Source of the DNA: Rallus limicola
Lineage: Eukaryota; Chordata; Aves; Gruiformes; Rallidae
NCBI GenBank assembly: GCA_022605955.1
Contig: JAKCOZ010000020.1
Span: 10,095,001 to 10,159,000 of the forward strand
Direction of reading: 5' to 3'
Length of the DNA: 64,000 nucleotides
The notes below the pieces were generated by a model. The model saw only the letters and a program-made list of their open reading frames with translations, had not been told where the DNA came from and made no database searches. The position numbers were made by a program, and so were the translations under genes. Below, in pieces: positions 50,367 to 63,275 of the stretch. The stretch's first letter is position 1. Each line of letters opens with the position of its first letter.

Positions 50367-53300
50367 TGAGTTGTGTATCCAGTGGGTAAGCCCAGCCCAA
50401 CACCTGCTTTAGAGTGGCTCCTAGATGCAAATGAAAGCTTTGTGGTATCGTTCATTTTTCCAGTGCTCTGCCTTGTCCTGCAACCATTGGTGTGTGAGTG
50501 TGAGTCTGGGAGCAGCTATGGGAGCAACTCCTCTGGAGTCGTAGGCAGTATGGTCTTCTGCTGGGCTGTCAGTGCTGGGCCAGGGTATCCCCTTGCAAAT
50601 CTGAACATAGTGACTGTGGATCTGGAATATGTTAATTCCCAGTTGGACTGGAGTAGTTAAGACTTGCCAGGCGTCGGTGAAGGGACTAACTTACACCTCA
50701 GGTTCTCAAGACAAATGTGTGCAAACCTCAAACCCAAACTGAATCTGACCCACAAGATATCAAAAGATAGGCACATGAATTCCTCTCTTTAAAAACATCC
50801 TTGATGGTGTGAGGTTCCACCTGGTCCTCACCAGTATGATGGGATGTTGGTTGCTCTGAGCAACTCCTGTTCAGCTCTGATGAGAACAGAGCAACCACAA
50901 ACCTGTAGAAGGTAGGTCCTGTTGTTCCTGACAGGAACAGGAACTCTTGTCCATGGGAACTCCCTGTGGGGTTTTACATGTTCATAGTTACACTGATAAA
51001 TGAAGTCTTGTTTCTTAATTAAATTCCTTTGTGTTTTGGCTATTTTTTTTCCTTCTGAGAAGGGATTTATCTTTTGCTCTTTAAAGTTATAGAACAGGCA
51101 GTACAGACTTCGGGCTTACGGTAGGTTCTCTGTGAAGCGGTACCTGAGGTCTGTGGCATTAGGGAAAAGGTGTTTGAACACAGCTCTGAGCATTAATTAG
51201 TTGCCCTAGGAGCAGAGAAATGCTGCCTTTGTTCCTACTAAAGGTTTTGTGCTAAGCACGGAAACTTTTATATCCTGACCAGGTACACTGTCTGCTTGAA
51301 GATAATTGCCACTTTTTTGAATAGCAGGCACTTTCAGGATTAAGATTTCACTGGGCCTTATTTAAGGATGTCATTGTTTGAATAACAAATATGGAACTGG
51401 AAATGTCCAGACACCTTTTGAGGCAAGGTTCATTCACATTAAATGCTGCAGGTCCCTCCAGGTAGCGATCTCTCCTGACTACGAAGCGCTGGCAGCCTAA
51501 GGGTGTTCTGTAAGAAAGGTGAGGTTCAGAGCAATTTACTCCATCTGAATTTGACATGTGGTGTTGGGACAGCTCAGATCTGCTTAAGGTCAAGAGGCAG
51601 GATGTTTGTGTCAGCATGGAGTGGTACAGGAAACCAGAGTTTTAAGAGTGCTGGAGAATAAGGCATTGTTGCTATGGAAATGGGCTTATTTAATAGTCTT
51701 TCTCTACCAGCCTGTCCCCCATCAAGTAGAATATGGTCATTCTTAACTTGATACAAATAGGGAGGCAAAATGCATCCCTTGGCCATGAGCCAAGCACACT
51801 CAGCAGAATCTTTGAAGGAAAAATAAAACACCAATCAAGTTAACAAATAAAAGTGAAGATTTGTGTCTTTCCTCTGAGGATAGTTGATGGGTTTTAAAGT
51901 CTTGTGACCAGAAACCTTAAAATCTTCCAGTGAAGGTTGATCTCAGGAAAAATGCTCCACAACAATTCTTTGGTGTCTATGACTTTCTTTTTTTTTTCCA
52001 GGAGAATTCAATCTAGGTTTATAGTATTTTGTACAAGCAAATAAAAATACCATGTAAGACACAAAATACTACAAAAAGCAACCATGGTATAGGCTAGTAT
52101 TTCATCCTGTGCCTTAGCCTTTTGGGGATGGAAATTTTCTCTCTAAGTAACTGTATGTGAGAAAGTGTTGGCAATGTGTTAGGTGGGCTAATATATCCTT
52201 GCTAGACCCATGGATCTCATTATGAGAGAGGAAAAAAAATATGGTCTGGGGCATTCAAGCACATCCTTAGTGGTGAAATACAAACCACCACATGGGCTAT
52301 CATGTGAAGAAGAGAGCAGAGAATGAATGCCCAGCATCAATATATTTTAAACTGGCTGACAGAGGTAAAGATGTTAAACCAACCTAGATACAATCTCTGA
52401 TCAGAATAGTACTGTGTCAGGATCTTTGGACTTTGTGAGCTATTGTAGTGCTGATAAATGTTCTTTTTAGAGAGAAGACCACTGTGGGCGTGACACATGA
52501 ATGAAGAGATCAATCATCATTTTCCTTGTTGCAACTTCACCTGGATTTAAGTGTTTCTTACTTTGAAGCTGAACCAATGCAGATGGCTTGAGCACCACTA
52601 AACACAGGGATTCAGGAAAAACTCAATGTCGGGGTTGTTCTGCATTGAGGAGTTCACCTGAAGCAAGCTGAAGGAAAAGTGTTGAAATGAAGGAAGGCTT
52701 GTCCAGAATCCAGGCCTGGGAAATGCTGTACTGAACTTGGGGTTTGAATGGCAAGCACAGCTCTGTACGCTGCCACCAAAGCTTAATGGGTGTACATGGG
52801 TTGTGGTGTGGCTGTAAGCTGTTATACCTGAGCTTTCTTACCTGGCCTTCTCAGTGGGAAGCAGAAAAAGGATTGCTTCCTCCTTGCTCTGGAGCATAGG
52901 AATGACAGATATCATCAGGCTGGGCTTTCCTGAGGTGATAGCAGCAATGCCAGGAGAGTGGCCCAAGCTTGTTTTGCCGTAAGCTGCCCGTCTGGTCTAG
53001 GGGAGGAACAGTAACATCAGCAGCAAAGTGAGGCCCTTTGGGGACACTGTCAGTGCTCTTGTAAGATACAAATTCTTGATGGTCAGTACTCAGTACTTTA
53101 AATACTTGGGCTATATCTATGTGACATAGTCCAGATACCAGCTTTGGTGCTGGATGATGCTGTGTAGCTGAAGCTACAGCTGTACACATAGTCAAGTGCT
53201 CTATGTTTCTACAAAGGTAAAACACTAAGCAGCAGTTCACAGCAGACAGTGTGCGAAGATGTCTCACTGGGGCTTTGCTTTCAGCTGGGCAGAATCGGGT

Positions 53301-54233
53301 AGCTCCTTGCAACTGTTAGCTGGATGCACCTCTACAGAACAGCTGTAATCAGAAAATCTATAGCTTTATGGAAATCAGAGCTGGAGTGCAAGAGACCTTG
53401 TGGACTTGCAGTCTATCATAATAACCTCTTCAGGTCGATAACGCTGTGAACAGTAAGCCAAATCTGTCCTTTCTAACCTATCTCAGTTTTGAGACAGGGC
53501 AGATACGAAGGTTAACTGTAAGCAATACCCTGATCATGGGCATAATGAAACTGCCCCGTGCCAGGGTTTCTGGTGAGAAGGACTCAGAGCCAGTTAGCCT
53601 TGTTAACAGTGTTGCCCTGGAGCAATTTAGGTAGATGAGAAACATGGAGATTTTTCTGAAGGTTTCTGGATTTGCTAGAGGCCGTCAGCCTTTTGGGTGT
53701 TACCTGACCTCTGAAGGAAGATGAAGAAAATCGTTAAGCCTGTGGAAACAGTGCCAAGGGCTTTGTTGGTGCTCCTCCCTTGAAATGTAGAGGAAAAAAA
53801 GAAGTGTTTCTTAATTTCTGCGTGTATCATGGTAGGGGCACTACAGATAACAACTCCCAATACTGTAAATCCTGTCATACAGTAAGGAAACTTGTAACAG
53901 CTCCTCTAGCAGAGGCACAGGAATGGGCCTTCTTCATGCTATTTCCAAGCAGGGTTCTGCAGTAATGAAATACAACACAGACAGCTGGAAAAGAATTGGC
54001 CAGTTAAGGAGAGGCTCAGCACACGTGCCTCTCTGGTGAACCGTCTTAAATCACTGTTACAATCAGAATTGTCTATTCCTGATAAATCTGTTCAGTGGTA
54101 CTGGCTTTGGAGTGTGCAGAATTAATACATCCTTATGGGATGTGTTCCACCTTAATTCAAACTTGGGTAATTCACTGCGTTAGAAGTGGCCCAAAGTGAT
54201 ACTTCTTGCTTTAATAGTTTTGCTTTTTTCTTC

Positions 54234-54245
54234 TTTTTTTTTTTT
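54234..54245 (+). repeat. Poly-T run
   Basis: Twelve consecutive T following a pyrimidine-rich segment that starts near 54223. Confidence 0.85.
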
Positions 54246-56998
54246 AATAAACAAAAGGGCAAGTGCCATGCAAAGTATCCTTTGAGAGTCATCAACATCT
54301 GAACTATCTGTCACTGTAAATAAATTTGGTCTGTTCATTGCCTATCTGGGAAGCGACCAGAGCAGAGACTTGAGCTTGTTTTCATTTACACAGAGCAGGA
54401 GCTGCTGACGTGTGACTAGTTCAAGAAGAGAAAAGACCCTTACTTGATGTTGAAATGAATTCCCCAGACTCTCTTGTCCTGGGTGCCTCTTCCCAGAATC
54501 ATGTGTGGCTTCCTGAGCAGGTGTGCTGGAGGGAAAGGGAGTAGGACAGCCTGGAGGAACTGCCACTTTGGCAGGCAGTTTCTGGGTTCAGACTGGAAAA
54601 CAGCCAATCTGCTCAGAAATAGCTGATGGAAGTCATCCTTTCTTAGGGGAGAACACATGTTGCAAACGTGTCAGTTAAACCACTTTTTTAATTAGCTATA
54701 TGTTCTACATGATGTAGTGAATACTGTATCTTTGTATATGGCTTTCCTGATTTTCACTGGGGGAGAAGTGGGGGATAAATAACACGTGAAGCAGACTGCA
54801 AGTGTACCCCAGCAGCTGTTTAAGGCCAGGGTGTATGATAGTACCCAAAAAGGAAAGGGGGGAGTGACCCATGAACCATAGTGTTGTGGAGAATGACCTC
54901 CACAGCAGGTGGAAGCGCAGGGCTGGCGAAGGGCCATGTGGGACTTCTGGGGCAGCAACAGAATTGTGGTGATTGCAGGCTGGGATCAGTGCTGCCTTGA
55001 AGGCACCTCTCCAGCCCCTAATGGGATGCTTGAGGTTTAATTTTCTCATTGTGCTGAGTTCTGAGAGCTGGTGCCTGGGATATCTGGCAAGGGATAAATA
55101 CTTACAGGTGACCTGAATGCCTGTGGCTTCTGGCTAGGTCATTTTGAAGCAAAACTCTGGTCCTGAAACAAACTCTTAACTTTTTACTTGCAGTGAGTAT
55201 GGAGAGCTGTGTTTGCTTGACTGGAGGATGCTGGAAGTGATCCAGTGCTGTCTGTCCTGAACTTGTGTCCAAATTGCCCTAACTCAGGAATTAATTTGGA
55301 GAGGGTCTACTGGAGTTTCTCCACTGGGGAAAAGCTCTCCACTGGGAAGAAAGGAGCTTGATTCAAGATGAGAGAGAACTTACAGCTGTAGTTTTGCATT
55401 GTCCTGGAGGAAGGTGTCCTCTCTTCCCTGGAGATGCTCCAGCAGAGCTGAGCCAGCCAGCACAGTGCAGGCTGCGGGATGGGCCTTTGCTGAACTGGCT
55501 CTTGCCCTCGGGCTAGGAGAGTTCTGCTGCTGAGATACAACTTTTGGTACCTGGGGGAGGCAAGGGGTTTTTCTATAAAAATTTTTTTTTTTAGATAAGA
55601 TATTATTTCAGTTCAGCATTTGTGTTCATAAGCTGCTTTCAGGTTTCAGTCTAATGGTCTTTATTTAGACAGAGGCATGTGTTTCTTTTATTTTGGGAAA
55701 TCTGCTTGTCACTTCATTAGACCATTTACAGCTGAGTGACAGGGAATTTAATTTTCTTCCTTTCTTTGCTACTGTTGAAGAATCCTTCCCCATCTCTCTT
55801 GTCACCCTGTCACGTCAGAATGACGTTTGTGCTAGAGAGATGCTGTAGCACAGCTCCACAGCTCAGTCCTAATAAGCCTTCTCTTATTCTGGATTGGTGT
55901 CACCCAGTCCTGCTTTCTGTTTGGAAATCCTTGATTCATCTGTTGCTTAAACAGCTTAGTGATTTGACACATTGTTTTAAAATCTCCTGGCAGGATCAAG
56001 AACATGGGCATGATGCTGGAGGTGATAGAGACCTTCAGGAATGTGATAGTGAGGTTTTGTCACTCCTGACCTGACCATGGAATGGAACCAGTGAGTAGAG
56101 AGGAGAGTGCTTTTGCCCTGACAGGAGATTATTCCCTTGTTTCTGAGGAGGAAGGAAGGATTTAATTGTACAAGCCTTATGAAAATGTCAGCACCTCACA
56201 TTCTAGTAAATATACCAAAAAATAAATTTACATGGGTGGGAGGTGTGTGTGCTTATGTCTGACTGCTTAGGAAAATTAAGGGCATCATTAAATCCTTTGC
56301 TGTTTGATTCACAAATGCTTTTTTTAAGGACTAACAGTATTTCATCCGCATCCAAAGAAGGGAGCAGGAGAGGTATAAATAAACCTGCCTCATAGCTACA
56401 AGTGCCAGGTAGTCTAAAAAAGGGTGAATTTTCTTAGTATGGCTCTTCAGATGACAAGGAGCCAGTTGCCTATGAAATTGTCATCGTCAAACGTGAGAGC
56501 CAACAGAATAGGAGAAGACAAAACAGCAATTGTCATGATTTAAAGTTGCTTAGCTTCAGAAAGTTCACCTGTCCTTGCATCAGCAACGTATGGCTGAGGA
56601 TGGTTATTGACAGCAGGATGTGTCTAAACAACACCTCAACCATCTGTGTGAGAAAACAAACAGAAACCCAATGTGTGATCTGAACCATCTGAAACAGAAG
56701 GCAACTGTAACTATTTCAGAAGTCTTCTTTTTCTTCTCTTTCTAATTAGGGTTGTCTCAATTATTTGGTTCTAGATGGTTTTATAAAACACAAACAATGT
56801 AGTTTTTTTCATTATTATTAATGCAAAAAAGTTCAATTCTCCACATCAGTGACATAAATTTTGATGATCCCACCCAGAACAACAAGGGACACAAAAATCT
56901 TGCAGGTAATTTAGAGCATTTCTAGTTGACAGCACTGTAAAATAGAGAGTAGCCTCTTACCAGTGTGTAGTTTATTCTGGTAGTTTAGAATCTTTCTC

Positions 56999-57080
56999 TG
57001 CATGTATGTTTATGCATGTATAATGCACACATGCACATGGAAAAGAACTTACTTTCTATATGTATATATGTATTTGTGTA
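56999..57080 (+). repeat. TG/TA-rich low-complexity stretch
   Basis: Irregular TGTA, TGCA and CACA units, with TATATGTATATATGTAT at 57057-57073. It is an imperfect alternating purine-pyrimidine tract, a decayed microsatellite. Confidence 0.55.
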
Positions 57081-59010
57081 CTGTGTTTCAATTTAAATAT
57101 TCCATGGCAGAGGTGGGTGTATTCTGAAGGGAGGTGATTTGCTACTTTAATGGTGCTACAGGAGAAATTTCTGTGTAAGCAGCCATATGTCCTACTCCAG
57201 GAGGGAGGTGCCAGTGAGCTGGTGACCCAGATACAGACATTTCCAGCAACCCATAGAAGTCCATCAGAGAAAAGGGAGGATATAGGAAGCTGGAGACGAA
57301 GACAATTTCCTTTCCAACACTTTTGAGAGATTTAGGTTTCCTTGTTTCTTCTTGGGTGAAGGCAGTGGAGAAATATTGGCTTAATTCCATTTAAACGGTG
57401 TTTGGCTTTGACATCAGAGGAATTTATTTGTGTGTATGTGTTAGAAATGTGCTCTCATTGGCTTCAGAGGAGCATCAAGCTCCATGACCTGAAGTTTCAG
57501 GTGCAGTGCTACCCAAACTGAACAAATGCCCCTTGGCACCTCCTAGCCAGGTTGCCCCCTCCCCAACCTTCCTTACCCCCCTGCACTGCAACAGAAAGGT
57601 TTCAGTTTAGGTTTTTTTCTTTCCTTCCTGCCCTCCTTACTGATCCATTCCCTTTACCTATGAAATCAATGAACTCCTGTCAGAGTCTCGTCTTCTGTCT
57701 TGGTACCTGTCCTTGAAATCCCAGAAACTGCAAAAAAGCAGATAGCAGTGCATCTGGAAAGCTTCTCTTCCACAACTTGGTATCTCTGCTGTATTGCAAT
57801 TTTCTGCCTCTGTTCTCCAGCTGACCTATACCTATAATAGAAAACTTTCTCCTGTATTTCTCATAGTCAAAATTTGCCTTATCTTCAAGGAAGAAGAAAA
57901 TAGGTTCATTACTCAAAGAAAGACAAGGAGATGTCATCCCATGCTAGGAATTTTTTGAGTGTTTTGTTTGGGTTTTTTAAGTGGCCACTTACTGAACTGA
58001 AAATTGCAGGGGAAAAGAAAAGGCACAACAGCTTTTCCCATTACTATTTTGTTTTCTAATTAATCTTGTCCATTCAGGCTTTATCTGCTTTGCTCATGTG
58101 GCGTTTGCTTTTATAGCTTGAAAAGGGGTAGAGGGGTGGTGTGAATACTCTCCTCTGCTAATGCATTTTGATTGCTTTTCCCCACTGTTTGGAATGCTTT
58201 TAGAAACACCAAGGCTCTTAATTTTTCATGTGACACTGGTTTCCCACCGCTCGGGGTTATTCAACTTGGTAAACATTTTGCCTGAAGGATTATGTTTACT
58301 TCCATGCACAAGGTGGCTGGGCTGAAAGTTCAAGCCTTTGTGATTGCATTTGATGAAGACATAATTAAGGCAGGCTAATTTTTGTGTATGTTTAATAACT
58401 TTTGAATCGGCATCCAAGAAGGGACTGGTTCCTACTCCTAATCACTGCAAAACAGTCATGTGTTAGGCCAGTCCTTGGAGAAAAGGAGTTCCCCATGACA
58501 GAGGTTATGTGGAAGTGCCCTTTAGCTTGGCTGGATGGCTGGAACTGAATTTACACCGGTGGCAGCTAGGTTTATTGAAAATTAGCATGTTGAATTGCTG
58601 CCTTTGCTCCCAATGTGGCTAAAGCTTTTTTCATTTTTGCTGATTCTTGGAGTCTGTCTGAATTTTCCATTATTGGTATTCATGTAGCTGGGTAATATCT
58701 GAAGGTATTTTATTTGGAAAATGAAGTGAGTGACTGTTCATGGTCCCATCCTTCCTTCTGCAGTGGTTTCTTTTGGGCCATCACACACACTTCTCTTCTG
58801 GAAAAAGCAGCTTTATTAGAATTCAACTTTGCAGTATGTGTCACTTGGATGAAACTAAATTTTGAAAGAAGAATGGAGGTGAAATATTTGAAAAAGATCA
58901 GCTTTTAGAGCTGTGAATTCATGGAACAGACCCGAGACTGACATCAATTATTTTCATGATTTGTCAATTAAAATGAAGCAAAGTGTGTTTAAAAATGCCT
59001 GTGAAGTGAG

Positions 59011-59020
59011 ATATATATAT
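59011..59020 (+). repeat. (AT)5 microsatellite
   Basis: Five AT units followed by seven T. Short. Confidence 0.8.
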
Positions 59021-61570
59021 TTTTTTAGAGGAACAATTACAGTTTGGAACAGAAACTGCACTCTGAGCATTTCTCCTGGAACAGAAATTCCACTTGAGCC
59101 GCTATCAGTGATACTGAAGCGTAGCACCTATCTCGTCAGTCTCCTGTGTGCTCATAAATGAGTGCCTATATAACACCTCAGAGCTGAATAGGTCTAAGTG
59201 CTATGATTGTTTGCTTCTAATTAGTGTTAGTGGATTTCAGTCTCTCAGGAACCCGATTACAGGAGAAATAGAAATATTCAGACCTTCCTGTTTCTATTTG
59301 TCTTTCAGTGGGTTTTATTTCATTACCCTTGAGACTGTTTAAGGAATGATTTCTGGCTTTCCCTTGGTAATTCTGTAATCCATTAATGCTGAAATATCTT
59401 GAGGAATCTGCATCTCGGGCTATTTTTCACCCTATACAAGATTCTTAGAGCCATTTTTAAAAGCCTTTTGAAAGTACAGGAACTGCCAGACCCTGTAAGC
59501 ATGCATGACTTTAAATTATATAGAGCCTAATGCTATGACAGACAAAACCCACTTTGTATGCAGTATTGCTCCTGCATCTGCAGCCTTCCCTGGCTAAAAC
59601 TGTCGGGGCAAAGTGCATTACAAATCTGGAATGTCCTAGTGTCTAAGCAGTGCTAGCTTGTCATTACTCTTCAATGCTTAATGTGGTATTTAGAGGCGAG
59701 ATCGAAGATGTGCAGTATACCTGCAGCTGGCTCTCTTCTTTACAGCTTATATCTTGAGGGCAGTTGCAGTGGTCTAGTCTCTGAGGTCCTGAGTAAGCAT
59801 CTGTGGCTCCAGGGGTCTGTTTTAAAAAGTGGTCTGGTTGAAGCTTTGCCAGCTTGTGCTAGCCAAATTAAAGCTATGACATGTGTGTGTGCATCCTGGA
59901 GCTGCATCTTCCAGCAGCACTGCAGTCCTTCCCTCAGGAGTTGTGAAGTTTCATCAGTGTGCTGCTGGGAGAAAGCTGGGCTGGGAAAATTATTTTTGCA
60001 CTTGAATCTGAAAGCCATGCTGTTTCTCATCTGATGGGAAAGAAATCTGTACAGTTCGTTGCCCAGTTTTGGAGTAATTACCTTTTCAGACTGTTCAAAC
60101 CTCCCTTGAGGTGTGGATTGTATTGTTGCTCCAGTATCTAAATGGTGTGGCTGTAAAGACAACCTTTAGTTGATTAGACAAAGATGCACACAAAGCGAAG
60201 TTTGGGAGTGAGATTCATTAAATAATGCTGTACTCTAGGAGCATCTTCCACAAGATGGCTGGAACTGGTAGATATGTGTTGGTAGCACTTCCAAACCATA
60301 CCTTTTCTGCTTTCAGCTACAATATTTAAGTTTCTAAACTGGAATTGGAAGCAGAAATTTTCACTTGGAAATAGAGATGTATATGTTCGTGCCTGGTTTT
60401 TCTCCAAAACCTTATACTACTGCCTTTCTTCTGACAGCTCTACTGTTTAACTTAAACTCTATTTACTTTCTGTTTAATATCCCTGAAATTCTCTTGCTTC
60501 CTATTTACCATCTCCTTTCCTCTCTTAAGCATTCTAAGACAAAAAATTTGTGGTAGTCTTGAATGGCGGTCAGGGAAATTAAAATAGCTGAATTATGATT
60601 ATCATCCCTTCCTTCTCCTTTCCATAAGAAGCTGTCTTTCCTCCCACCTTGATGTCTTGTGTACTTTTGAAATTCATTCAATATTTGTCTTAGAATTGTT
60701 GGACTGTTTCTATAAGCACATAATGAATTTAGGGTATTTTTCAACTGAACAGTCCTATGGGTATGGTAGATTTGAATAAGGGGAAAACTGTGAATAGTAT
60801 AATGGGGAGGGAGATGCTTGGCTTATTGAAATTGGTATCTTCTTCTATATCTTTTGTGGTTACTATTTTAAGCCTCTCAGCTGTGTGTGTGTTAAATAGT
60901 TTGATAGGTAAGACATGAAAAATCGACCAATAAACCTCCTAGAAGAGGTGTCATCCTCCTGTGCAGAAGGAAGGCAGTGCTGATGCCTTACAGAGTTTGA
61001 ACTTTTTTTACCGCAAGCTACTGTCACAGGTGATAAATGATCCTGTGAAACTTGAACTTCTGTGCAAGAGTATTATCTGCCACTACCTTTTGGGGTCAAA
61101 GTTTCCCCAACACATATACTTCTTCCTTTGCCTGCTAAACTTCAGCTAGAGTTTTAGCTTTGGGAGCTGTATATTCTTTCAAATAGCATCTTCTCATCCC
61201 CTTTCCCTCTGGATTAAGCAGCCACGTGTCAAACAGAGGCCTCTTACCTTGCACAGTGGGGAGAAAACAATAGAAGAACTGCCATGTGGATGACTGGCTT
61301 TGCACCCTGGTCCTCACCCTTCCCCACTGGACAGTCTGCCGGGGTGCTGGTGCAACAGCCTCATAGGATGCTTGATTCCAAGAGCTTGAAGATTGTAAAA
61401 GTTAAATAAGTAGTGTGAGAGTGCTTGTATTACCAAACTCCACAACAGTTCAGACTATAAAGTATTGAAGGGTGATTGTGATAAACTTACTTATAGTAAA
61501 TAACAAGGCCTTGAAAAGTGCTGATTGTGAACAGGGAGTGTTTCACTACTGTTAACCCTTGCTGAGGATT

Positions 61571-61641
61571 ACCTGTGGCAGGGGCGTTGGAACTCTGATC
61601 CTTGGGGTTCCTTCCAACCCAGGCCATTCTATGATTCTGTG
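61571..61641 (+). mobile_element. CR1 LINE 3' end
   Basis: GGCAGGGGCGTTGGAACTC, then a block like the usual 'gatctttaaggtcccttccaaccc' (here GGTTCCTTCCAACCC), ending in CATTCTATGATTCTGTG. The last sixteen bases are two octamers (ATTCTATG at 61626-61633, ATTCTGTG at 61634-61641). This short direct repeat is the hallmark of CR1 3' ends, replacing a poly-A tail. Only the 3' untranslated tail remains. Its orientation is opposite to that of the two other CR1 pieces. Confidence 0.9.
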
Positions 61642-62689
61642 GTTACTCAGAGTGCCTTGTAATAACTCTGTGTGTGTTGCAAAACAGTGTGGTGTTGTGT
61701 GGATACTGGGGGTGGGAGGCTTGGATACTGGGGGTGAAGGTGTGGATACTGGGGCGGAGGGGCAGGCATGACTTAATTTTGTAAATGCACTGCAGTGCAA
61801 AGAGCACCTTAGAATGGAGCAGCTGGATGTGGCTTTGAAAGGGCAGCCTGGAGACAGGGGTGCATTAATCCCCCAGTGACTCGTAGGTGTGCCACGGTGG
61901 GACGCTTTTCTGAGACTACTCAGTGTGTAACACTAGGATGTTCAGTGTTGCTGGGACGGGCCATCTTGCCAGATATCTATGCCTTCTTTCTCCTTGCTGC
62001 TCTGGCAATATAATGCAAAGCCTAAATCCTGTTAACAGGGATGATGAACTACCTCTTTTACTTGACCAGCTGGACACATGCTAAGTAAATCTGGCTGGTA
62101 TTAACAAGGCTTTTAGGACTGTTAGGCCGAGCGAACTTTTACAATCTGTCATTGCACCTTTAAATCTTCATCAGAATTAGAGCACCGAGTCTTCCCAGAA
62201 CCGAATTAATTGGATTTCGTGCTACTGGGAAGGTGTGTGTTTTGTGTCTTGCATAGCAATTACAGGCACAGCCACTGAAGACTTTAGTACTAAACTTGTT
62301 TTACTTCCTCCAAAACTGCCATTCCTCTTAAAACTTTTAATAACCACCAGCTATGTGCTTTTGTGAATTGATGGCTTGAAGGGGTAAACAAAACCAGACT
62401 AGCTTTTCAGCTAATGCAAATCACCTAAGTTTTTGGCTGAGTCTGTCAAAGTGTATTTCTTTCTTTAACCTTTGGATGGTTTCCTTTCTCTATGGAATGC
62501 CTGACACCATGGTGGCCTTAGGTACGTAAAACAAAGTAAGCATAACTTATGCATCTGAAAACTGTCATCTTTAATCTCGATTTCCAGAGTGCATTGCTGA
62601 CCAAAATGCAATTTTAAAAGCTTTATTCCTCCTTTTTCTGTCAAAGAGGTCTACTCAGAAAATAGTGGAGAACAAAACCATTTTTCAGC
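61642..62689. other. Non-coding DNA after the CR1 end
   Basis: Apart from the minisatellite at 61699-61763, no gene or repeat is recognisable. Open frames across the minisatellite on both strands (61552-61800 and 61559-61771) are products of its repeated sequence. Confidence 0.6.
61699..61763 (+). repeat. Small 21-22 bp minisatellite
   Basis: GTGGATACTGGGG or a close variant recurs at about 61699, 61721 and 61742; the shared GGATACTGGGG starts at 61701, 61723 and 61744. Three G-rich copies with periods of 22 and 21 bases lie about 60 bases downstream of the CR1 3' end. Confidence 0.85.
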
Positions 62690-63275
62690 CCAGATGAAGT
62701 GCATAAAAATTATAAATTGATTTTATAGTGCTTGTTGAACTTGCTTGTTCAATAATAAATTATTCCAGTTATAAAGTAACCAATGCATTCCTGGTAACTA
62801 CTTACTCTCTGAACAGTGACAGCCTACAACTTGTATTAATATAAAGCATATTGAGCAATCAGTAGAGCATATGCAGTGTTTCAATGCAACATCAGCACTG
62901 AAATCATGATAAAATACTTCAGGGTGCCAAGCTAATCTATGGCAGGGAGCTGGTAATTTGGTTGGATCTTCAGAAATGTTCTCCAGGAGCTACAGTGGAG
63001 TTAATGGGGGGAAAAAAGGTTGACTGCCAGTAAGCGGCTGAGTGGCAGTTTATTTGTCTGTTAAAATCAAGTATCAGATGCCAATTAAAAGGGTCTCCTG
63101 TAGTTGCTAATTAAGAAGCACTGAGGGATTGATTAGCCATTTACCAATGACCATCAGTACAAATGCATTTGTTTTATTATCCCAGCATGTACTTCAGGGA
63201 ATCAAATAGTTTCTATTAATGAATTTGAGCATGTTCACGTGATGAGCATGAGAGGATGGCATTTAATTAGTTTTA
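62690..63275. promoter_or_regulatory. Candidate conserved element, homeodomain and E-box sites
   Basis: A long AT-rich, complex block. It contains an inverted repeat TTGAAC (62735-62740) / GTTCAA (62747-62752) and homeodomain cores CAATTAAA (63082), TAATTA (63108), GATTAG (63131) and TAATTAG (63264). A palindromic TCACGTGA at 63235-63242 is flanked by two copies of TGAGCATG (63226-63233 and 63243-63250). TCACGTGA is the preferred MITF/TFE/USF form of the E-box. No repeat family is recognised. A developmental enhancer is one plausible reading, inferred from motif density and texture only. Confidence 0.35.

Larger units (their letters stand above)
50367..61570. other. Non-coding, mostly unique DNA
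   Basis: No exon is recognisable. The longest open frames in the window, 52851-53312 (minus, 153 codons) and 59740-60162 (minus, 140 codons), show no domain or repeat I know and are not flanked by clear splice sites in register. Pyrimidine tracts at about 51983-52000 and 54234-54245 are simple sequence. A TG/TA-rich segment lies at 56999-57080 and a short AT repeat at 59011. Confidence 0.6.

Noticed and set aside
51983..52002. Pyrimidine tract ending in CCAG, like a splice acceptor
   Set aside because: No open frame of interest or donor site could be tied to it.
52851..53312. 153-codon minus-strand open frame, the longest in the window
   Set aside because: No domain, signal peptide or compositional pattern of a real protein is visible; this length is expected by chance in six frames of 64 kb.
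59740..60162. 140-codon minus-strand open frame
   Set aside because: It overlaps plus-strand open frames and has no recognisable domain.
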